A stretch of 64,000 nucleotides of DNA from Cyprinodon diabolis (taxonomy: Eukaryota > Chordata > Actinopteri > Cyprinodontiformes > Cyprinodontidae), in NCBI GenBank assembly GCA_030533445.1, contig CM060068.1, forward strand, positions 37,493,010-37,557,009, in the 5' to 3' direction. A program made the translations under genes and the position numbers. The notes beneath the pieces are model-generated. The model was not told where the DNA came from and did not search any database. It saw nothing but the letters and a program-made list of their open reading frames with translations. Below are positions 21,024-33,037 of this stretch, piece by piece (positions within the stretch are counted from its first letter, which is position 1; every line of letters begins with the position of its first letter).

Positions 21024-21206
21024 GTGCCAACTGTGGCCAATGGGTGCATTGTGTGGATCAGCTTTACCCTCAGCAGGATTCTGGAGGTTGCATGGGAGTT
21101 TGCCCAACTGGTCTACGTCTGTGTTTTGGATCTGGAGAAGGCATTCAACCGTGTCCCTCGGGGGCTCCTGTGGGGGGTACTCCAGGAGTATGGAGTACCA
21201 GGCCCT
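21024..21206 (+). mobile_element. non-LTR retrotransposon RT fragment
   Basis: One frame reads RISFTLSRILEVAWEFAQLV, then VYVCVLDLEKAFNRVPRGLL, then WGVLQEYGVPGP. The KAFDRVPR-type segment is a standard part of LINE reverse transcriptases (RT block around the first catalytic Asp). The fragment is under 200 bp and stops at a TTAA (21207-21210). The tail at 22739-22790 could be the 3' end of the same element family. Confidence 0.65.
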
Positions 21207-21732
21207 TTAACACTAGATGTCCCAGAGATTTTCAGTTTTCCTGCAAGCCCCCCTCCCCTCTGCAAGTTTGTGTATTCACTCTGCCTTGCTAACTGTCCCT
21301 CTTGTAATGCAAATAACCTGTGATATGACCAGCCCTTCTACATGAGGCTGGATAAAGGCTGAAACAAACTGGCATCAAGACCATGTTCCAAGCACTTTTC
21401 AGTACCTGCCCCTGCAACATCATACCTTTTTGCAGGAATATATTTATAAGTCATATCTAAATCTTTTATTTAGGCAAACCTATTGAACAACCAGATATTA
21501 TAGAGGTTCTAGTTCCTGAGCTGAGAACAAGTCATAACCATGCTTTTCCAACAAGGCAAGGCAGAGCCTATTTCTATTGTCCATTCACCAACAGACTAAC
21601 TCATATTGCAAAGCTCACTATATGAAAGAAAGAATAATTGTATTTTGTCTTGTCTCGCCTTTTTATGTCATTCAAAATTTAATCTTAGAGAATGACAAAC
21701 AGTATGCCTTTAGTATTGGAGTAACATTTATG

Positions 21733-21935
21733 TCACAAAAGGAACAGCCCTAGTCTCTTCATCTCACAATGCTGTCTCATGTGTTCTTCCTTTATTGCCT
21801 TTTCTTGCATACAAATGTTACGAAGTTCATTTGCAAGTAGCAGAATTAACTTTGGTGGACTCTCTTTGGTCCCTGTGCATGGGTTGTACAACACATGCTC
21901 GTCTTTTGCAGCCAAGCTTGTACGCCAAGCCAAGC
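21733..21935 (-). pseudogene. piggyBac transposase C-terminal fragment (copy A)
   Basis: The fragment encodes AAKDEHVLYNPCTGTKESPP and then LANELRNICMQEKAIKEEHM. This parallels copy B (AATNAHVLYTACTGSKESRR, then LSEELKNRLLQEKTQEEEQK) in segment order and spacing. It lacks the Cys-rich finger, and the frame ends at 21733. It is either a diverged second insertion or a duplicated piece. Confidence 0.55.
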
Positions 21936-22375
21936 CAAGCTTGAAATCTCAATAACTCTGAGTCGATCTGCTGGGCCTATTTATTCTGGGAGATAGACTT
22001 CCCACCCACAACCTTTACATTTCCCCCTGCCGCCAGATTGGAATTTGAGCTGGAAACCGGTGTCCAGCGCAAAACCGGCTTTCTGCTGGAAATCGTGAGC
22101 GGTTGATGTTTGCTTGTTTGCCCTCTAGTAAATAGGGCAGATGGTCATTGTTGTATAAATATTCTTGTCAGCTGATAAAGATATTTTCATTGTACAGATC
22201 AGTTGGGGGGACTGGAGCCAGATACCACCCCAAACAGCTCAATTTTGAAAAAAAAAAACAGACAGAAGGTATAGCCTCAGAAAGTTTTTTTTTTATTTCA
22301 GATAAAGAAAAGCAGTCTACATATGGATAAAGCACTAAATATAAAGTGGAAAAATGTAAAATGCAATTGTCCCAT

Positions 22376-22738
22376 CTAGCAGTTTCCACATTCCCATGGT
22401 GAGCCTTTCCTACATTTGCCACAGGTAAATCTGCCGCAGTGGACACAACGTTCAGTACTTCTGTTGTTATTGCAGAGTATGCGCACCTGGCATTGAGTCT
22501 TTTTCTGCTGGGAAACTCTCATCTCACGACATAGCTGTTTTTGCTCTTCCTCTTGTGTCTTTTCCTGCAGGAGCCTGTTTTTGAGTTCCTCTGAAAGCTC
22601 CAGCATGAACAGTCGACGACTTTCTTTGGATCCTGTACACGCTGTGTACAAAACATGTGCGTTTGTGGCGGCCATGTCAAGCAGGTTATAAAACACAGCC
22701 ATGGGCCACCTCTGTGTTCCTGCACGCACAGAGTAGTT
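22376..22738 (-). pseudogene. piggyBac transposase C-terminal fragment with Cys-rich domain (copy B)
   Basis: The frame begins YSVRAGTQRWPMAVFYNLLD, a block typical of the end of the piggyBac catalytic region, and continues through HVLYTACTGSKES. It ends in a Cys-rich finger (RCVHCGRFTCGKCRKGSPWE, then CGNC) like that of piggyBac/PGBD4-type proteins. The N-terminal catalytic part with its Asp residues is absent, being cut off by a GGAT-repeat SINE/LINE tail at 22739. It is not functional alone. Confidence 0.7.
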
Positions 22739-22790
22739 GCGACCCGACCCCGGATAAGCAGAAGAAGATGGATGGATGGATGGATGGATG
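22739..22790 (+). repeat. non-LTR 3' tail with (GGAT)n
   Basis: The sequence CGACCCGACCCCGGATAAGC followed by AGAAGAAGATGGATGGATGG matches the common teleost LINE/SINE 3' end that finishes in GGAT repeats. Confidence 0.65.
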
Positions 22791-25556
22791 TGGCCAACGG
22801 GACTTAACAAACAAGTACCTACGTCAGTCATGTCCACATAAACTTTAAAGTGACACATCGAGTTAAAGCATCTAATCTAGTTTTGTGATATATTATGATC
22901 ACATATTTAAAGGCTGAAATTGGATATTCTGTTGTGTAGCATTGTGGCTTAAATTACCAGGTGAACGTGAATTAGTTTATTGATAGGTTTGTGAACTTGT
23001 TAATTTTTTGAAAAAGTGAACTATGAACATGAGTTAGTTCATTTTATCTGTGTTAACTGAACTTTCTTTTTATAATAACTGGCACAACATTGATCACGGC
23101 CAAACTGCATATTGAGAATTGTATCAAATCTTCCTCTGAAGTGCTGAAAAATAACCATCAGCTTCACCATTAGACTCCATTTTACAAGGTGGTCTCATGA
23201 GGGTTGTGGTAGGAAAAAGGAAGCTATCTATGCCCCATTGCCTCAGAATCTACAACACCCTGTGATCCTTTCAAGAGACAATGTACTCACAAATCTAATT
23301 CTTGCACATAATCATGGAAAAACATCACATAAGAAGAGGACAAACACTGAATGAACTAAGAGCTTCCCGGTATTTCCAAGTTATCTCTATTTATAGGGCA
23401 GCTCTACAAACTGAGACAAGCGAAGGGGGTTTAGTTTAGAAAGGCGATTATAATGCAATCTTGGTGAATTCAGCGAATTTGGATTGCTGCTACACCAAGA
23501 ATTAAGTACATCGAAATTTACAGGAGTTAGAAAAATCTGAACTTTTGTTTTCATAATGTTGTAAAGTCCAATCAGGGACTAGATGTGTCTGTGAGCTACA
23601 ACGAAAGAGTCTGTAGAAACAAGCCTTTTTTTAATTTAGCCCTGGATGGAATGTTTCTTTGTTCTACCTCCAGCGTGGACAACAGCAAGATGTTCCACTG
23701 CTCCACGTCTGTACAGCAGACCCCTCTGATTCTCCACTGTCCTCCTTCTTCCACAGTTAGCTTCTAGAGGCTAACCCCGGCCAGCCATAGGCCCTTCCTG
23801 CTCTGTCATGGTGGACTTCTACAATGTATCGCTGTCCTCCTCTCAGCATGCACAGCCTCTCCCTTGCCTTCATAGTGGGGTCTGCCCAGCAGATTTATCT
23901 GATCCAAAGCCATCCTCCTTCAGTTCTCCTCAGTTAGTCCCTAAAGCTAGCCCGGCCAGCCGTAGTCTCTCCAAGCTCTTGCGCTGTTTACCTGGCAGGC
24001 TCCTCCGATCTCCAGTTGTGGTGCCTTTTCTCCAGAGTGTGTGGCCACATCCAGGTTCTGGTGCCCTCTTTGCTGGAGTTCTTACCCTGATTTCTGCTTG
24101 CTCCTGTCTGAGCTCCAGAATGCCATCTCACCTAGCCTCTGTTGTCCAAGGGATTTGTCTCATTAAATGGGTCATAGATAGATAGAAGTACTGCTGACCA
24201 TCATCCATATGTAGCTACTGAAGCAGTTGATGTATTTTCCATACTGGTTCTATCTCTGGAGAATATGTTGAACCCATGGATGCTGACAGCGTTATTCAGC
24301 TTGCATACGTAAAAAATAAGGACTGCAAGTTCCTCTGTAAATCCTTCTTCACCATGTTGAGGTGAAACCAACAACCAGATCCAATAATGTTCAAAGAGCC
24401 TTCTGCCAGCATTGAATATTTGCCTCCTGTGCAATTAGCTTTTGCTGGAAAGATGAATTTCAAGGTATACAAATGCAGGCGAAAGTCCTTTAATTTTAAA
24501 TTTTGTTAATGTAAAATTTTGCATTCAGTGTAAACATACCTGGACACTGTTAATGATCCCAATAGCTTGGAGGTGCTAGGCTTCAGGTACTTAGAGATTC
24601 ACTTCCAAACAGAAACCCCACATTCATATCTTCAGGTAACACAGAGTACATGTCAGACTTAATAATATTACTTTAGCGATAGTTTCGAGGTGTTGCTTTA
24701 TTGTATATCTCGTACCGTGTCTTTTGGTTGTGCTGTTCTTTTTTTATCTCGTTACAGGTGATGAAGCAGACTGAAAATGTTTTGTCATTATCTCCTTTCT
24801 ATCTCCTCTTTCTTTCATCTTTTGTCCTTTTTTTTTCTTTTTCTTTTCCTTTTTCTTCTTCTGCTCTACTTACATTGCAGTGTCCATATAAACTGTAAAA
24901 CTCCCTGCATAATTATAATAAAGCAATTTATATGCATGAAACAAGTGGAGCAGTATGGCAATTGCCATACCGCTACACTTGTGAAAGTAAAATCTGTTGG
25001 GCTCCGTTTGGCATCAAGACATCTACTATGAAATCAGATGTTTCTCTGCCTCCAACAGCCAGTTTTGTTAAAGAACTAGTGTACTATAGGAAAAGATGGA
25101 AACAAGTTCAGTATCTTTTTGAAAAGTTTTGAAACAAACGGAGGAAGGAATATCTTGCAAACATCAATCTCAGGAATAGATAATATGTACATCAAAGCAA
25201 TGCACAGCAGGGGATGTCTCATGGACGTTGAGAAGCTTTTATTTCTGCAACTGTATTTACTGGACAATGCTATAAAGTTAAATAAATTAAATAGTCAATA
25301 AATGTTAAGTTATATAGTGTATTAAGCTTCATATATGATAATAGTGTGTAAGATAGGAAATATAACCTTTTTTGTTTTCTGATGCTTATAAAACTGTCCC
25401 GTATTTCCCTTAGTTTTAACTGTGTACTATAGTTTTTGAGTGGAATAAAGAAATTGGATTTAATGATATGACACATGGATTTTTGAGACCAGTGCAGTTA
25501 CAACTATATCCTCATCATAACAGTTTGTCATTTTAAAATTTAAGGGTGTGGGCGTG
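22791..25556. other. no gene seen
   Basis: About 2.8 kb without a supportable gene. A Ser/Pro-rich open frame at 23808-24185 has no recognisable domain. A pyrimidine-rich tract lies at about 24730-24870. The remainder is AT-rich and unassigned. Confidence 0.4.
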
Positions 25557-25557
25557 C

Positions 25558-25690
25558 TTAGTAGGCGCAGTAGTTAGCACGCACGTCCAATGTACGGATC
25601 CATTAGTTCTCAACGCGGCCAACCGTGGTCCTTTGTCGGAAGGTCTCTCCCCCTCTCTCATACCCCCTTTCCCTGTCAGCCTACAGAAAG
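25558..25690 (+). repeat. tRNA-derived SINE-like fragment
   Basis: The segment TAGGCGCAGTAGTTAGCACG resembles the A-box region of a tRNA-derived teleost SINE. It is followed by ACGCGGCCAACCGTGG and a CTCTCTC...CCCTGTCAGCCTAC body. The B box is degenerate. Confidence 0.45.
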
Positions 25691-25903
25691 GGGGTATCCA
25701 ATAATGGATTTCCTAAAATACATTTCTAGGGATAGGGAAGGCTTTATTAACATCCTCCTTCTTTCCAAAGACATGGCGGCAATTCTTTACCCCACTGCAG
25801 TTTCTCTGACCACAGAAAGGCATTGTACATTACATAGTACTTTTCTAGAGTTCTGGAATAGAAGCACACAAGCAAACTTACACACGTCGACACACAGCAC
25901 TTA

Positions 25904-27515
25904 CAGGTGCTGGTCATAAAATTAGAATATCATGAAAAAGTAGATTGATTTCAGTAATTCCACTTAAAAAGTGAAACTTGTATATTATATTCATACATTA
26001 CATACAAACTCATATATTTCAGATGTTTATTTTGTTTAATTTTGATGATTACAAATGACAACAAATGAAAATCTCAAATTCATCATATCAGAAAATTAGA
26101 ATATTACTGAAGACCAATAAAAACAAAGGATTTATAGAAATGTTGGCCAACTGAAAAGTATGAACATGAAAAGTATGAGCATGTACAGCACTCAGTATTT
26201 AGTTGGGCCTCCTTTGGCCTGTATTACTGCAGCAATGCGGCGTGGCATGGAGTCGATCAGTCTGTGGCACTGCTCAGGTGTTATGATAGCCCAGGTTGCT
26301 CTAATAGTGGCTTTTAGCTCTTCTGAATTGTTGGGTCTGGTGTATTGCATCTTCTTCTTCACAATACCCCATAGATTTTCTATGGGGTTAAGGTCAGGAG
26401 AGTTTGCTGGCCAATTAAGAACAGGGATACCATGGTCCTTCAACCAGGTACTGGTAGCTTTGGCACTGTGTGCAGGTGCCAAGTCCTGTTGGAAAATGAA
26501 ATCTGCATCTCCAAAAAGTTGGTCAGCTGCAGGAAGCATGAAGTGCTCTAAAACTTCCTGGTATGTGGCTGCGTTGACCCTGGACCTCAGAAAACACAAT
26601 GGACCAACACCAGCAGATGACATGGCACCCCAAACCATCACTGACTGTGGAAACTTTACACTGGACTTCAAGCAACGTGGATGAAGTGCCTCTCTTCTTT
26701 TCCTCCAGACTCTGGGACCTTGATTTCCAAAGGAAATGCAAAATTTACTTTCATCAGAGAACATGACTTTGGACCACTCACCAGCAGTCCAGTCCTGTTT
26801 CTCTTTAGCCCAGGCAAGACGCTTCTGACGCTGTCTGTGGTTCAAGAGTGGCTTGACACAAGGAATGCGACAGCAGAAACCCATGTCTTTCATACGTCTG
26901 TGTGTGGTGGTTCTTGAAGCACTCACTCCAGCTGCAGTCCACTCTTTGTGAATCTCCCCCACATTTTTGAATGGGTTTTGTTTCACAATCCTCTCCAGGG
27001 TGCGGTTATCTCTCTTGCTTGTACACTTTTTTCGACCACATCTTTTCCTTCCCTTCGCCTCTCTATTAATGTGCTTGGACACTGAGCTCTGTGAACAGCC
27101 AGCCTCTTTAGCGATGACCTTTTGTGTCTTGCCCTCCTTGTGCAAGGTGTCGATGGTCGTCTTTTGGACAACTGTCAAGTCAGCAGTCTTCCCCATGATT
27201 GTGTAGCCTATAGAACTAGACTGAAAGACCATTTAAAGGCTTTTGCAGGTGGTTTGAGTTAATTAGCTGATTAGAGTGTGGCACCAGGGGCCATCAATTT
27301 TGAACCTTTTCACAATATTCTAATTTTCTGATATGATGAATTTGAGATTTTCATTTGTTGTCATTTGTAATCATCAAAATTAAACAAAATAAACATCTGA
27401 AATATATGAGTTTGTATGTAATGTATGAATATAATATACAAGTTTCACTTTTTAAATGGAATTACTGAAATCAATCTACTTTTTCATGATATTCTAATTT
27501 TATGACCAGCACCTG
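25904..27515 (-). mobile_element. full-length Tc1/mariner transposon, coding-intact (1612 bp)
   Basis: Terminal inverted repeats of about 210 bp begin CAGGTGCTGGTCATAAAATT at the left and are mirrored at the right (ending CAGCACCTG). TA dinucleotides flank both ends (25902-25903 and 27516-27517). A single uninterrupted transposase ORF lies between them on the minus strand. Differences between the two TIRs are few, so the copy is recent. Confidence 0.95.
26192..27196 (-). CDS. Tc1-family DD34E transposase, intact
   Basis: The protein is 334 residues from MGKTADLT at 27196. An upstream in-frame ATG at 27232 would add 12 residues, but MGKT is the usual Tc1 start. The N-terminus has two helix-turn-helix DNA-binding modules (residues about 8-50 and 65-105) with a basic GRKRCGRKK linker. 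The catalytic core has D148 (MFSDESKF), D238 (FQQDLAPAHSA) and E273 (NSPDLNPIENLWG), with 34 residues between the second Asp and the Glu. It binds its TIRs and performs cut-and-paste into TA. Length and all catalytic residues fit an active enzyme. A related but broken copy lies at 59939-61479 in the opposite orientation. Confidence 0.95.
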   Translation of the reverse strand: MGKTADLTVVQKTTIDTLHKEGKTQKVIAKEAGCSQSSVSKHINREAKGRKRCGRKKCTSKRDNRTLERIVKQNPFKNVGEIHKEWTAAGVSASRTTTHRRMKDMGFCCRIPCVKPLLNHRQRQKRLAWAKEKQDWTAGEWSKVMFSDESKFCISFGNQGPRVWRKRREALHPRCLKSSVKFPQSVMVWGAMSSAGVGPLCFLRSRVNAATYQEVLEHFMLPAADQLFGDADFIFQQDLAPAHSAKATSTWLKDHGIPVLNWPANSPDLNPIENLWGIVKKKMQYTRPNNSEELKATIRATWAIITPEQCHRLIDSMPRRIAAVIQAKGGPTKY

Positions 27516-27517
27516 TA

Positions 27518-28082
27518 TACTCAATTCACAAATTCAAAAAAAGTTATCTTGAACCAAAAACAACAATTCACCTTGTGAGGTTCTAGCACTGGGCCCTACA
27601 AGGAGAACTCGGTCCCCACAATGTCCCATTTTCCTGAAAATTGGCCCCACAATGTATTAAAAACAACAGCACACACACACCAAGCCTTTCAAGATAGAAG
27701 ATCTTTTTGCAATCACTTCAAACTTTATCTCCCTCCACAGGTTCTGTTTTATATTTAAATTGAAACTCTAGATGGTACATTAAAAGATATTTATTCTCTT
27801 TCTATTCAGAACAAAAGAAACATTTTGATAAAACTGAAATATAGCTTTACACAAGTCATGCTTTAAGCCAAAATCAAATCTAAAATGAATACTTGAAATA
27901 GATCACTCTATGTGTTATGGATAAATATAATATCTCATGTCAATTTTTTTAATCAAATTGTTAATGGAGTAGATTAGGAAAAAGTAACTCTTTCAATTAT
28001 ATATTTAGTAATAAAAACTCCCTAATATATCTCATAATTAACAGCTTTCAAAACACACAGTTACATTATTTGACTACAATTC
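27518..28082. other. no gene seen
   Basis: AT-rich sequence with a short (CA)n at 27670-27680. No coding region or clear repeat is visible. Confidence 0.4.
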
Positions 28083-28729
28083 TGTCAGAAGCTCGAAACC
28101 TTGGGTCCAATATTCTAAACAGACAGATCTGAATGATCTGTCCGATCCGATAAATCGGATCCTCTGGTTCAGAGTTCAGTCCGATCACAGAGGGATGTGA
28201 TGAATCCGAGAAGGAGACAGTCCTTAGCCTGTGTCGGGTGCCGCCCCACCCAAACTCTGGGTGATGAACTGAGCTGATGCCAACCGACGCCGAGGAGCAA
28301 CAGTGTACAGGAATATCCAAAGCAGAAGTCGTAGCAGAGCAGAGTTCATGAAAAAAGAGATCAGAGAGCCGATGAGGTACAGAAGGAGAATCCAAGCCGA
28401 GGTCAGTAGCACAGTCCAGGTTCGGTTAGCTAGTAGGACTCCAGGAATCGTCCAGAACAGAGCAGGACAATAGAGCAGACAGGGGCAAAGCAAAACTTGG
28501 GATCCACTGGGCAGAAACAGGTCACAATCAGATAATCAGAACATAGATCAGAGAGCTAGAGTTATTCACACCGAAACGCTTGAATATTCTGGCACCATGG
28601 GCTGGGAACCAGTGGAATAAATAGCAGCAGAAACAGGTTGATCAGATTAGTGAGAAATAGGCTGGGGTGGAGCAAACCAGATGAGCGGCGGAGGAGTAAA
28701 ACCCAGCCTATGGTGCCATGATCATGACA
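28083..28729 (-). repeat. probable solo LTR, sushi-like (647 bp)
   Basis: On the minus strand it starts TGTCATGATCATGGC and ends CTTCTGACA. The flanks AATTC (left) and AATGC (right) are a near-match for a 5-bp target duplication. The sequence has a TATTTATTCC promoter-like box but no internal element sequence. Orientation is tentative. Confidence 0.5.
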
Positions 28730-29303
28730 AATGCTGGGATATCGGACTCAAAAAAGTCCACCATTTGAAAATGTGTTCAATCTGTTCCTTTCCAGAATGA
28801 TATGCTGTGTACATGCCTTGCCTAAATAGGTCTAGCTGTCCAGGCTAGATTTTAAAAATTATATATATATAAAAATCTGAAAAGTGTGCAATACATTTTG
28901 GATTCACAGCCATTTATAAACACTGTGTTGCACAACATGGAAGGAACCGCTTCCTTTTAACTTTGGGCATGATACCTGACCTCTCTTTCATGTTTTGGGA
29001 CTTTGTGTTGCTCCAAGATACCTGTTTTCTGATAAACCTGAACTTTATCTATGGTACTGTTTTTAAAAGCAATGAGATCTTCTCATTCCCCTGCCCATCT
29101 AAGCTGGGTGGCATTACTGTAGATCACCAATCAGAGGAGTGTCCAAAAGAAAGTATCTGGGGGGATCTGCAGAGATCAACATCTTAGGATTGAGAGGTTA
29201 CCAATGTCTCCTCAACTATGGAGAAGTGGAAAGAAGAATGGTATTGATGAAAGAAAGTCACTAGAGCTCATGGTTTCAATTCACCACAACCAAAATAAGA
29301 CAC
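28730..29303. other. no gene seen
   Basis: AT-rich sequence with a short (AT)n near 28861-28870. The small open frame at 28963-29187 has no recognisable domain. Confidence 0.4.
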
Positions 29304-29885
29304 TGTAATGATCTGTTTCTCTGAACTTTTTCGTTCTGTGTAAGTTTTCATTTGGGTTTCCAAGTTATTATTTAATCTATTTCATTCTGTGTTGTCCAGA
29401 TTTATCTAATTTTTGATTTTACACTTCCATTTTATTTTTCTCAGTTATCCATTTTCAGCTTTCTTGGTATTAATGTATTACTTGGTCTAGTTTTAGTTAA
29501 AATTGCTCTTTTTATTATATTTAGGTTATGTTTTCCAAGTCTTCATAGTTATCGTTAGTTAGTTCTCCAGTTCCATCTGTTAGCCAATAGTTTTCCCCTT
29601 GGTCACTTTTATTTTGTAGTCTTTCGTTTTATTCCCCATCAGCTTCATTTAAGTTATGTTGTAGTTTCAGTCATGCCCTGTTGTTTTTCCTAGTAACTCT
29701 TCGGTGCCCCCTAGTGTCCTTTCCTTTCCTGTTAACTGCTGTCTAGCTGCTTCTATTCACACCGACCTCAAATTAACTGATTACTCTATTCCTTTTTCTG
29801 TCTCCTATATATACTCCTCGGCTGAATCCCAAGCCGGACCCTAAACACTAACCCTCTGTTTATGGTTCTGGGTCCACCACATCAA
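29304..29885 (+). repeat. possible truncated LTR
   Basis: The segment begins TGTAATGATCTG, like the LTR starting at 47495. It contains a CCTATATATACTCC TATA-type box near 29805, but the expected CA end is not found. Confidence 0.35.
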
Positions 29886-29960
29886 GGGCCATCCAAAACA
29901 TAGTGGGTAGGGCAGGTGCATCTTTCAGCCATTAAATAGCGATTCTGCATCAGTACAAAT

Positions 29961-30466
29961 TTAAAGCTACAGTGTGTAATAATTTCAGGGATATACAGTC
30001 AGAAATGTAATATATTATACATAACTATGTTATTTATCATCATCTACGAGCTCAGCCTCTTAATCTTAATATTTGCGTTGCCTTAGAATTCGTTATTTAT
30101 AATTACATAGAAGCGGGTCTCGCAGCCATGGAGGCAGACATCTTTGCGCTACGGCAGCGCAGAGCCAACAAACTAGTGATTGCGAGATCGCCCATTACAC
30201 TCGAAAGTAACTACGGCAAGTTGAGAGAGATGAACTGAGACGGTACTGAACACACAGACTAATGAAATACTATCTGTAAAATTATCTATGTAAACAAACC
30301 TCATCACTTGAGAAGATAGGTGATGCGGACGTCGTGGAAGACATTTTGTCCCGTAACGCTCGCCGTACTGTTGGGGGGGTAGAAGCGATGGGGGGGGATG
30401 TTCATGTTGCTGCGGTCTGCAGTCTGGACGTTAGATGTCGCTGAAAATTACACACTGTAGCTTTAA
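29961..30466. mobile_element. TTAA-flanked MITE with 20-bp perfect TIRs (506 bp)
   Basis: The left end TTAAAGCTACAGTGTGTAAT is matched perfectly in inverted orientation at 30447-30466. The outermost TTAA on each side fits the piggyBac target duplication. The inner 466 bp are non-coding. This is a common teleost MITE type. Confidence 0.8.
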
Positions 30467-32379
30467 GTTGCTCTGATTTCCTCATCTTCATCACACTGAC
30501 AGAGAAATCACAAGTTAGATAAATAAAAGTTCTCATTAATTCCTAAATGGAAGGCCCTCTTTGAAAAAGTTTTATTTGACTGGATTTATTTTTAAGAAAA
30601 TGGCAAATGTTTAAAGTTTTGTTAACCTGTGCCACGGAGCTACAGTCATGTACATGCTGAGTAAATGTGTTGCCATAGAAACAGCTGCTTTCCCTTTCTG
30701 TTGGAGGGAAGAGGCCGTCACAATCATGTTTATACCTCCTACATACAATCCAGGCGATTTCACAGCTGTGACTTTATTGCAAAGCATGATATCTAAGGGT
30801 TAGCGGTTAGGGGGCGTTTTGGGATTCGGCCTTTCTCTGCAGTTACTCAGGGCGGGATTCTCTTAGTTCTTTGCGTATGTTTGTCCTGAGTGTCTCCTAC
30901 TTTTGGTCCCAGTGTTCTTTGCTTGTATTTTCTGGATTTATGCTTCTATTACCATCTACCTCTTCATTTAATCTGCAAAAAGCCATCTCTGCCTTTCGTC
31001 TGTGCATTTTGGTCCTCTTAAAATATCAACAAAACCTGACAGAGGCGAAGCAAACATGAGGCGGCAGTCTGAATGAATTACACCAAACTTAAACATCTGG
31101 AAATGCATTTAAAAAGTGTCATGAAAAACTACATGCAAATCCTCCTATACACCCCATTTCATCAAAGAAACATGGTGGTATATCAGGGAGAAGGATGCAG
31201 GTAGGAGTGAATAAAAAAAAATATTGAATGGAGCTAAATTTGAGACTGCTGTAGTTGTATAAGTGTTGCTACGACTTAAATCATAAAACCAGGGCTACAA
31301 GGTTTTAGATCAAAATAAATTATGTTAAAATAGCCTTGTCAAAGTCCAGGTATAAAAACAATTGAATGCCATTAGCAAGGTTTGAAATTGGAAAGTTGAA
31401 GAATTTCCCTATTGTCAAAAAGAGACATTCAAAAAGACATTAGTCTTTAACCACAGAAGAGGTGTTTCCACTAAGCATTAATTCAAGGGGGAAAACACAA
31501 AAGCATGCAAAGACACTTTTTACATTTTTTTTTATACTTACTGAAATATATCTTTCCTCTTTTAGAGCTATGTACCACTCTATGATACCTGAGTAAATAA
31601 AATGTCACAAAGAAACAGAGGTTTTTAGTTGCTATGCAGTGAAATTTAAAAGTCTCTGTTGTTTTAAATATGGGTTGTTATATTATCTAATCCTGCACTA
31701 GATGAAAATAATTAAACCTTGCTAATTAGTCTTGAACTTTGCCTAGTTTGGAAAAAGTTTCTAATCTTCTCTTTTAAAGCGTTTTACTCCTCCACTACCT
31801 TCCTGTTCAGTTAGACTTTTTTTTTTACTATCAGTGAGCTAATCACAAACCACAGCAGTCTCTAAAACTCTAAAAGTTGTTTTTCCAGCCCATACCTAAT
31901 GTGAAAGCTGTCAAGCAAAGTCAAATAATCTCATAATCAGTTTCTTGTGGTGCTTAGTTTTTCTTGAGGGTGTTTCTGTTGAACCACACAGGGTAAATTT
32001 TTATTTTTTGATTTCACAAGATTTCAAGAGTCTGCTAAAAATACAGCTTTTCATCTCATACTGTTAGGGTGAAAAATTATAAACTGTTTTTAATTAGAGG
32101 ATTTTTTTTCTATGATTGATTAATAGAAAACAGATTGAATAAAACTCAGTAACATCTTTAAAGTTTGGGATATTGGTTTAACCTGCTTTACACCTCGCCC
32201 CAACTTTGTTTCTAAACAGTTTACTGTGTCTCTCAGTCTCAAAGAAGAGTTGTTGTTTTTTTTTCCACTTCTGTCATCTGCCCCACTGGTTCTCAACCTT
32301 TTTGAGTCGTGACCCCCAATGTAAGATGCACTGCTCTCCATGATGCCCTGTCCCAATACCCGATTGATATACTTATTTG
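30467..32379. other. no gene seen
   Basis: About 1.9 kb of AT-rich DNA. Only short chance ORFs are present; no domain or splice-consistent exon was recognised. Confidence 0.4.
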
Positions 32380-32560
32380 CAGTGGTGTAAAAAGTACACA
32401 CATTTGTAACTTTAGTAGAAGTATAGATACAGCAGTTTAAAAACGCTCTGGTAAAAGTTGAAGTATCAACTTGACCTCTTTACTCAAGTAAAATTGAAAA
32501 AGTATGTGCTCCAAAAACGACTTAAAGTATAAAAGTATAAAGTAACCTTTAAAAAAAACA
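32380..32560. repeat. hAT-like non-autonomous end
   Basis: CAGTGGTGTAAAAAGTAC is followed by TACTCAAGTAAAATTGAAAA and GTATAAAAGTATAAAGTAAC. This is the type of TIR and subterminal sequence seen in teleost hAT MITEs. The far end was not located. Confidence 0.4.
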
Positions 32561-32829
32561 GCCAGATGCCGCTATATGAATTGAACGCTCAATTTTTCTA
32601 ATTCTAAAACTTCTTTGAGATAGGGCCATGGATGAGGGAGGTCTTGTTGGCCTCCGTCTCCATCTCCCGATACGGCGATGGAGACACCTACACCACCCAT
32701 AACATATTTAAAATTCGCAGTGAGTATGAAGCCTCACACTCACTGTGAATCCAGACATTTTGAATTGAGAAAGCTTCCTGGAGGGGAAACAAAACATCTT
32801 CAAACCTTGGAAACCAAGTCCAGTGGATT

Positions 32830-33037
32830 GTTTTTTTTTTTACTTTTACGGAATATCTCAAACTCCTCCTCTCTCTTTTCTGCTCAGCAGTGTGCAGACT
32901 CCTCCGTGACCCTCTTCGGCCAAGAACCCATTCCATTCTCTGAATGTTTATTCAACTGTTTAAATAAACCTAATTTATCTGCTATCTGTTCTCCTGTGGT
33001 TCTGCATGTGGGTTAGTAAACTGGACACCACATGACA
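32830..33037 (+). repeat. 3' end of a sushi-type LTR (partial)
   Basis: The end GGTTCTGCATGTGGGTTAGT ... CATGACA at 33000-33037 parallels the terminal part of the 15203-15907 LTR on its own strand (TTCTGCATGTGGGCTAAG ... CATGACA). An AATAAACC polyadenylation-like signal lies upstream. The 5' end of this LTR could not be placed. Confidence 0.5.

Larger units (their letters stand above)
21207..22738 (-). mobile_element. piggyBac-like transposon remnant
   Basis: A possible terminus TTAA CACTAGATGTCCC at 21207-21223 has the TTAA target and a CACTAGA start reminiscent of piggyBac ends. Two minus-strand C-terminal transposase pieces follow (21733-21935 and 22376-22738). The matching far terminus is not seen. 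The interval between the two pieces (21940-22370) holds no recognisable coding sequence. Confidence 0.5.

Noticed and set aside
23808..24185. 125-residue Ser/Pro/Leu-rich ORF
   Set aside because: No recognisable domain, no splice or promoter context, and composition typical of chance frames in CT-rich DNA.
32750..32830. Penelope-like 3' region or hammerhead-type motif (CTTCCTGGAGGGGAAACAAA)
   Set aside because: Only a loose resemblance to the conserved core; no paired stems or Penelope protein sequence nearby.
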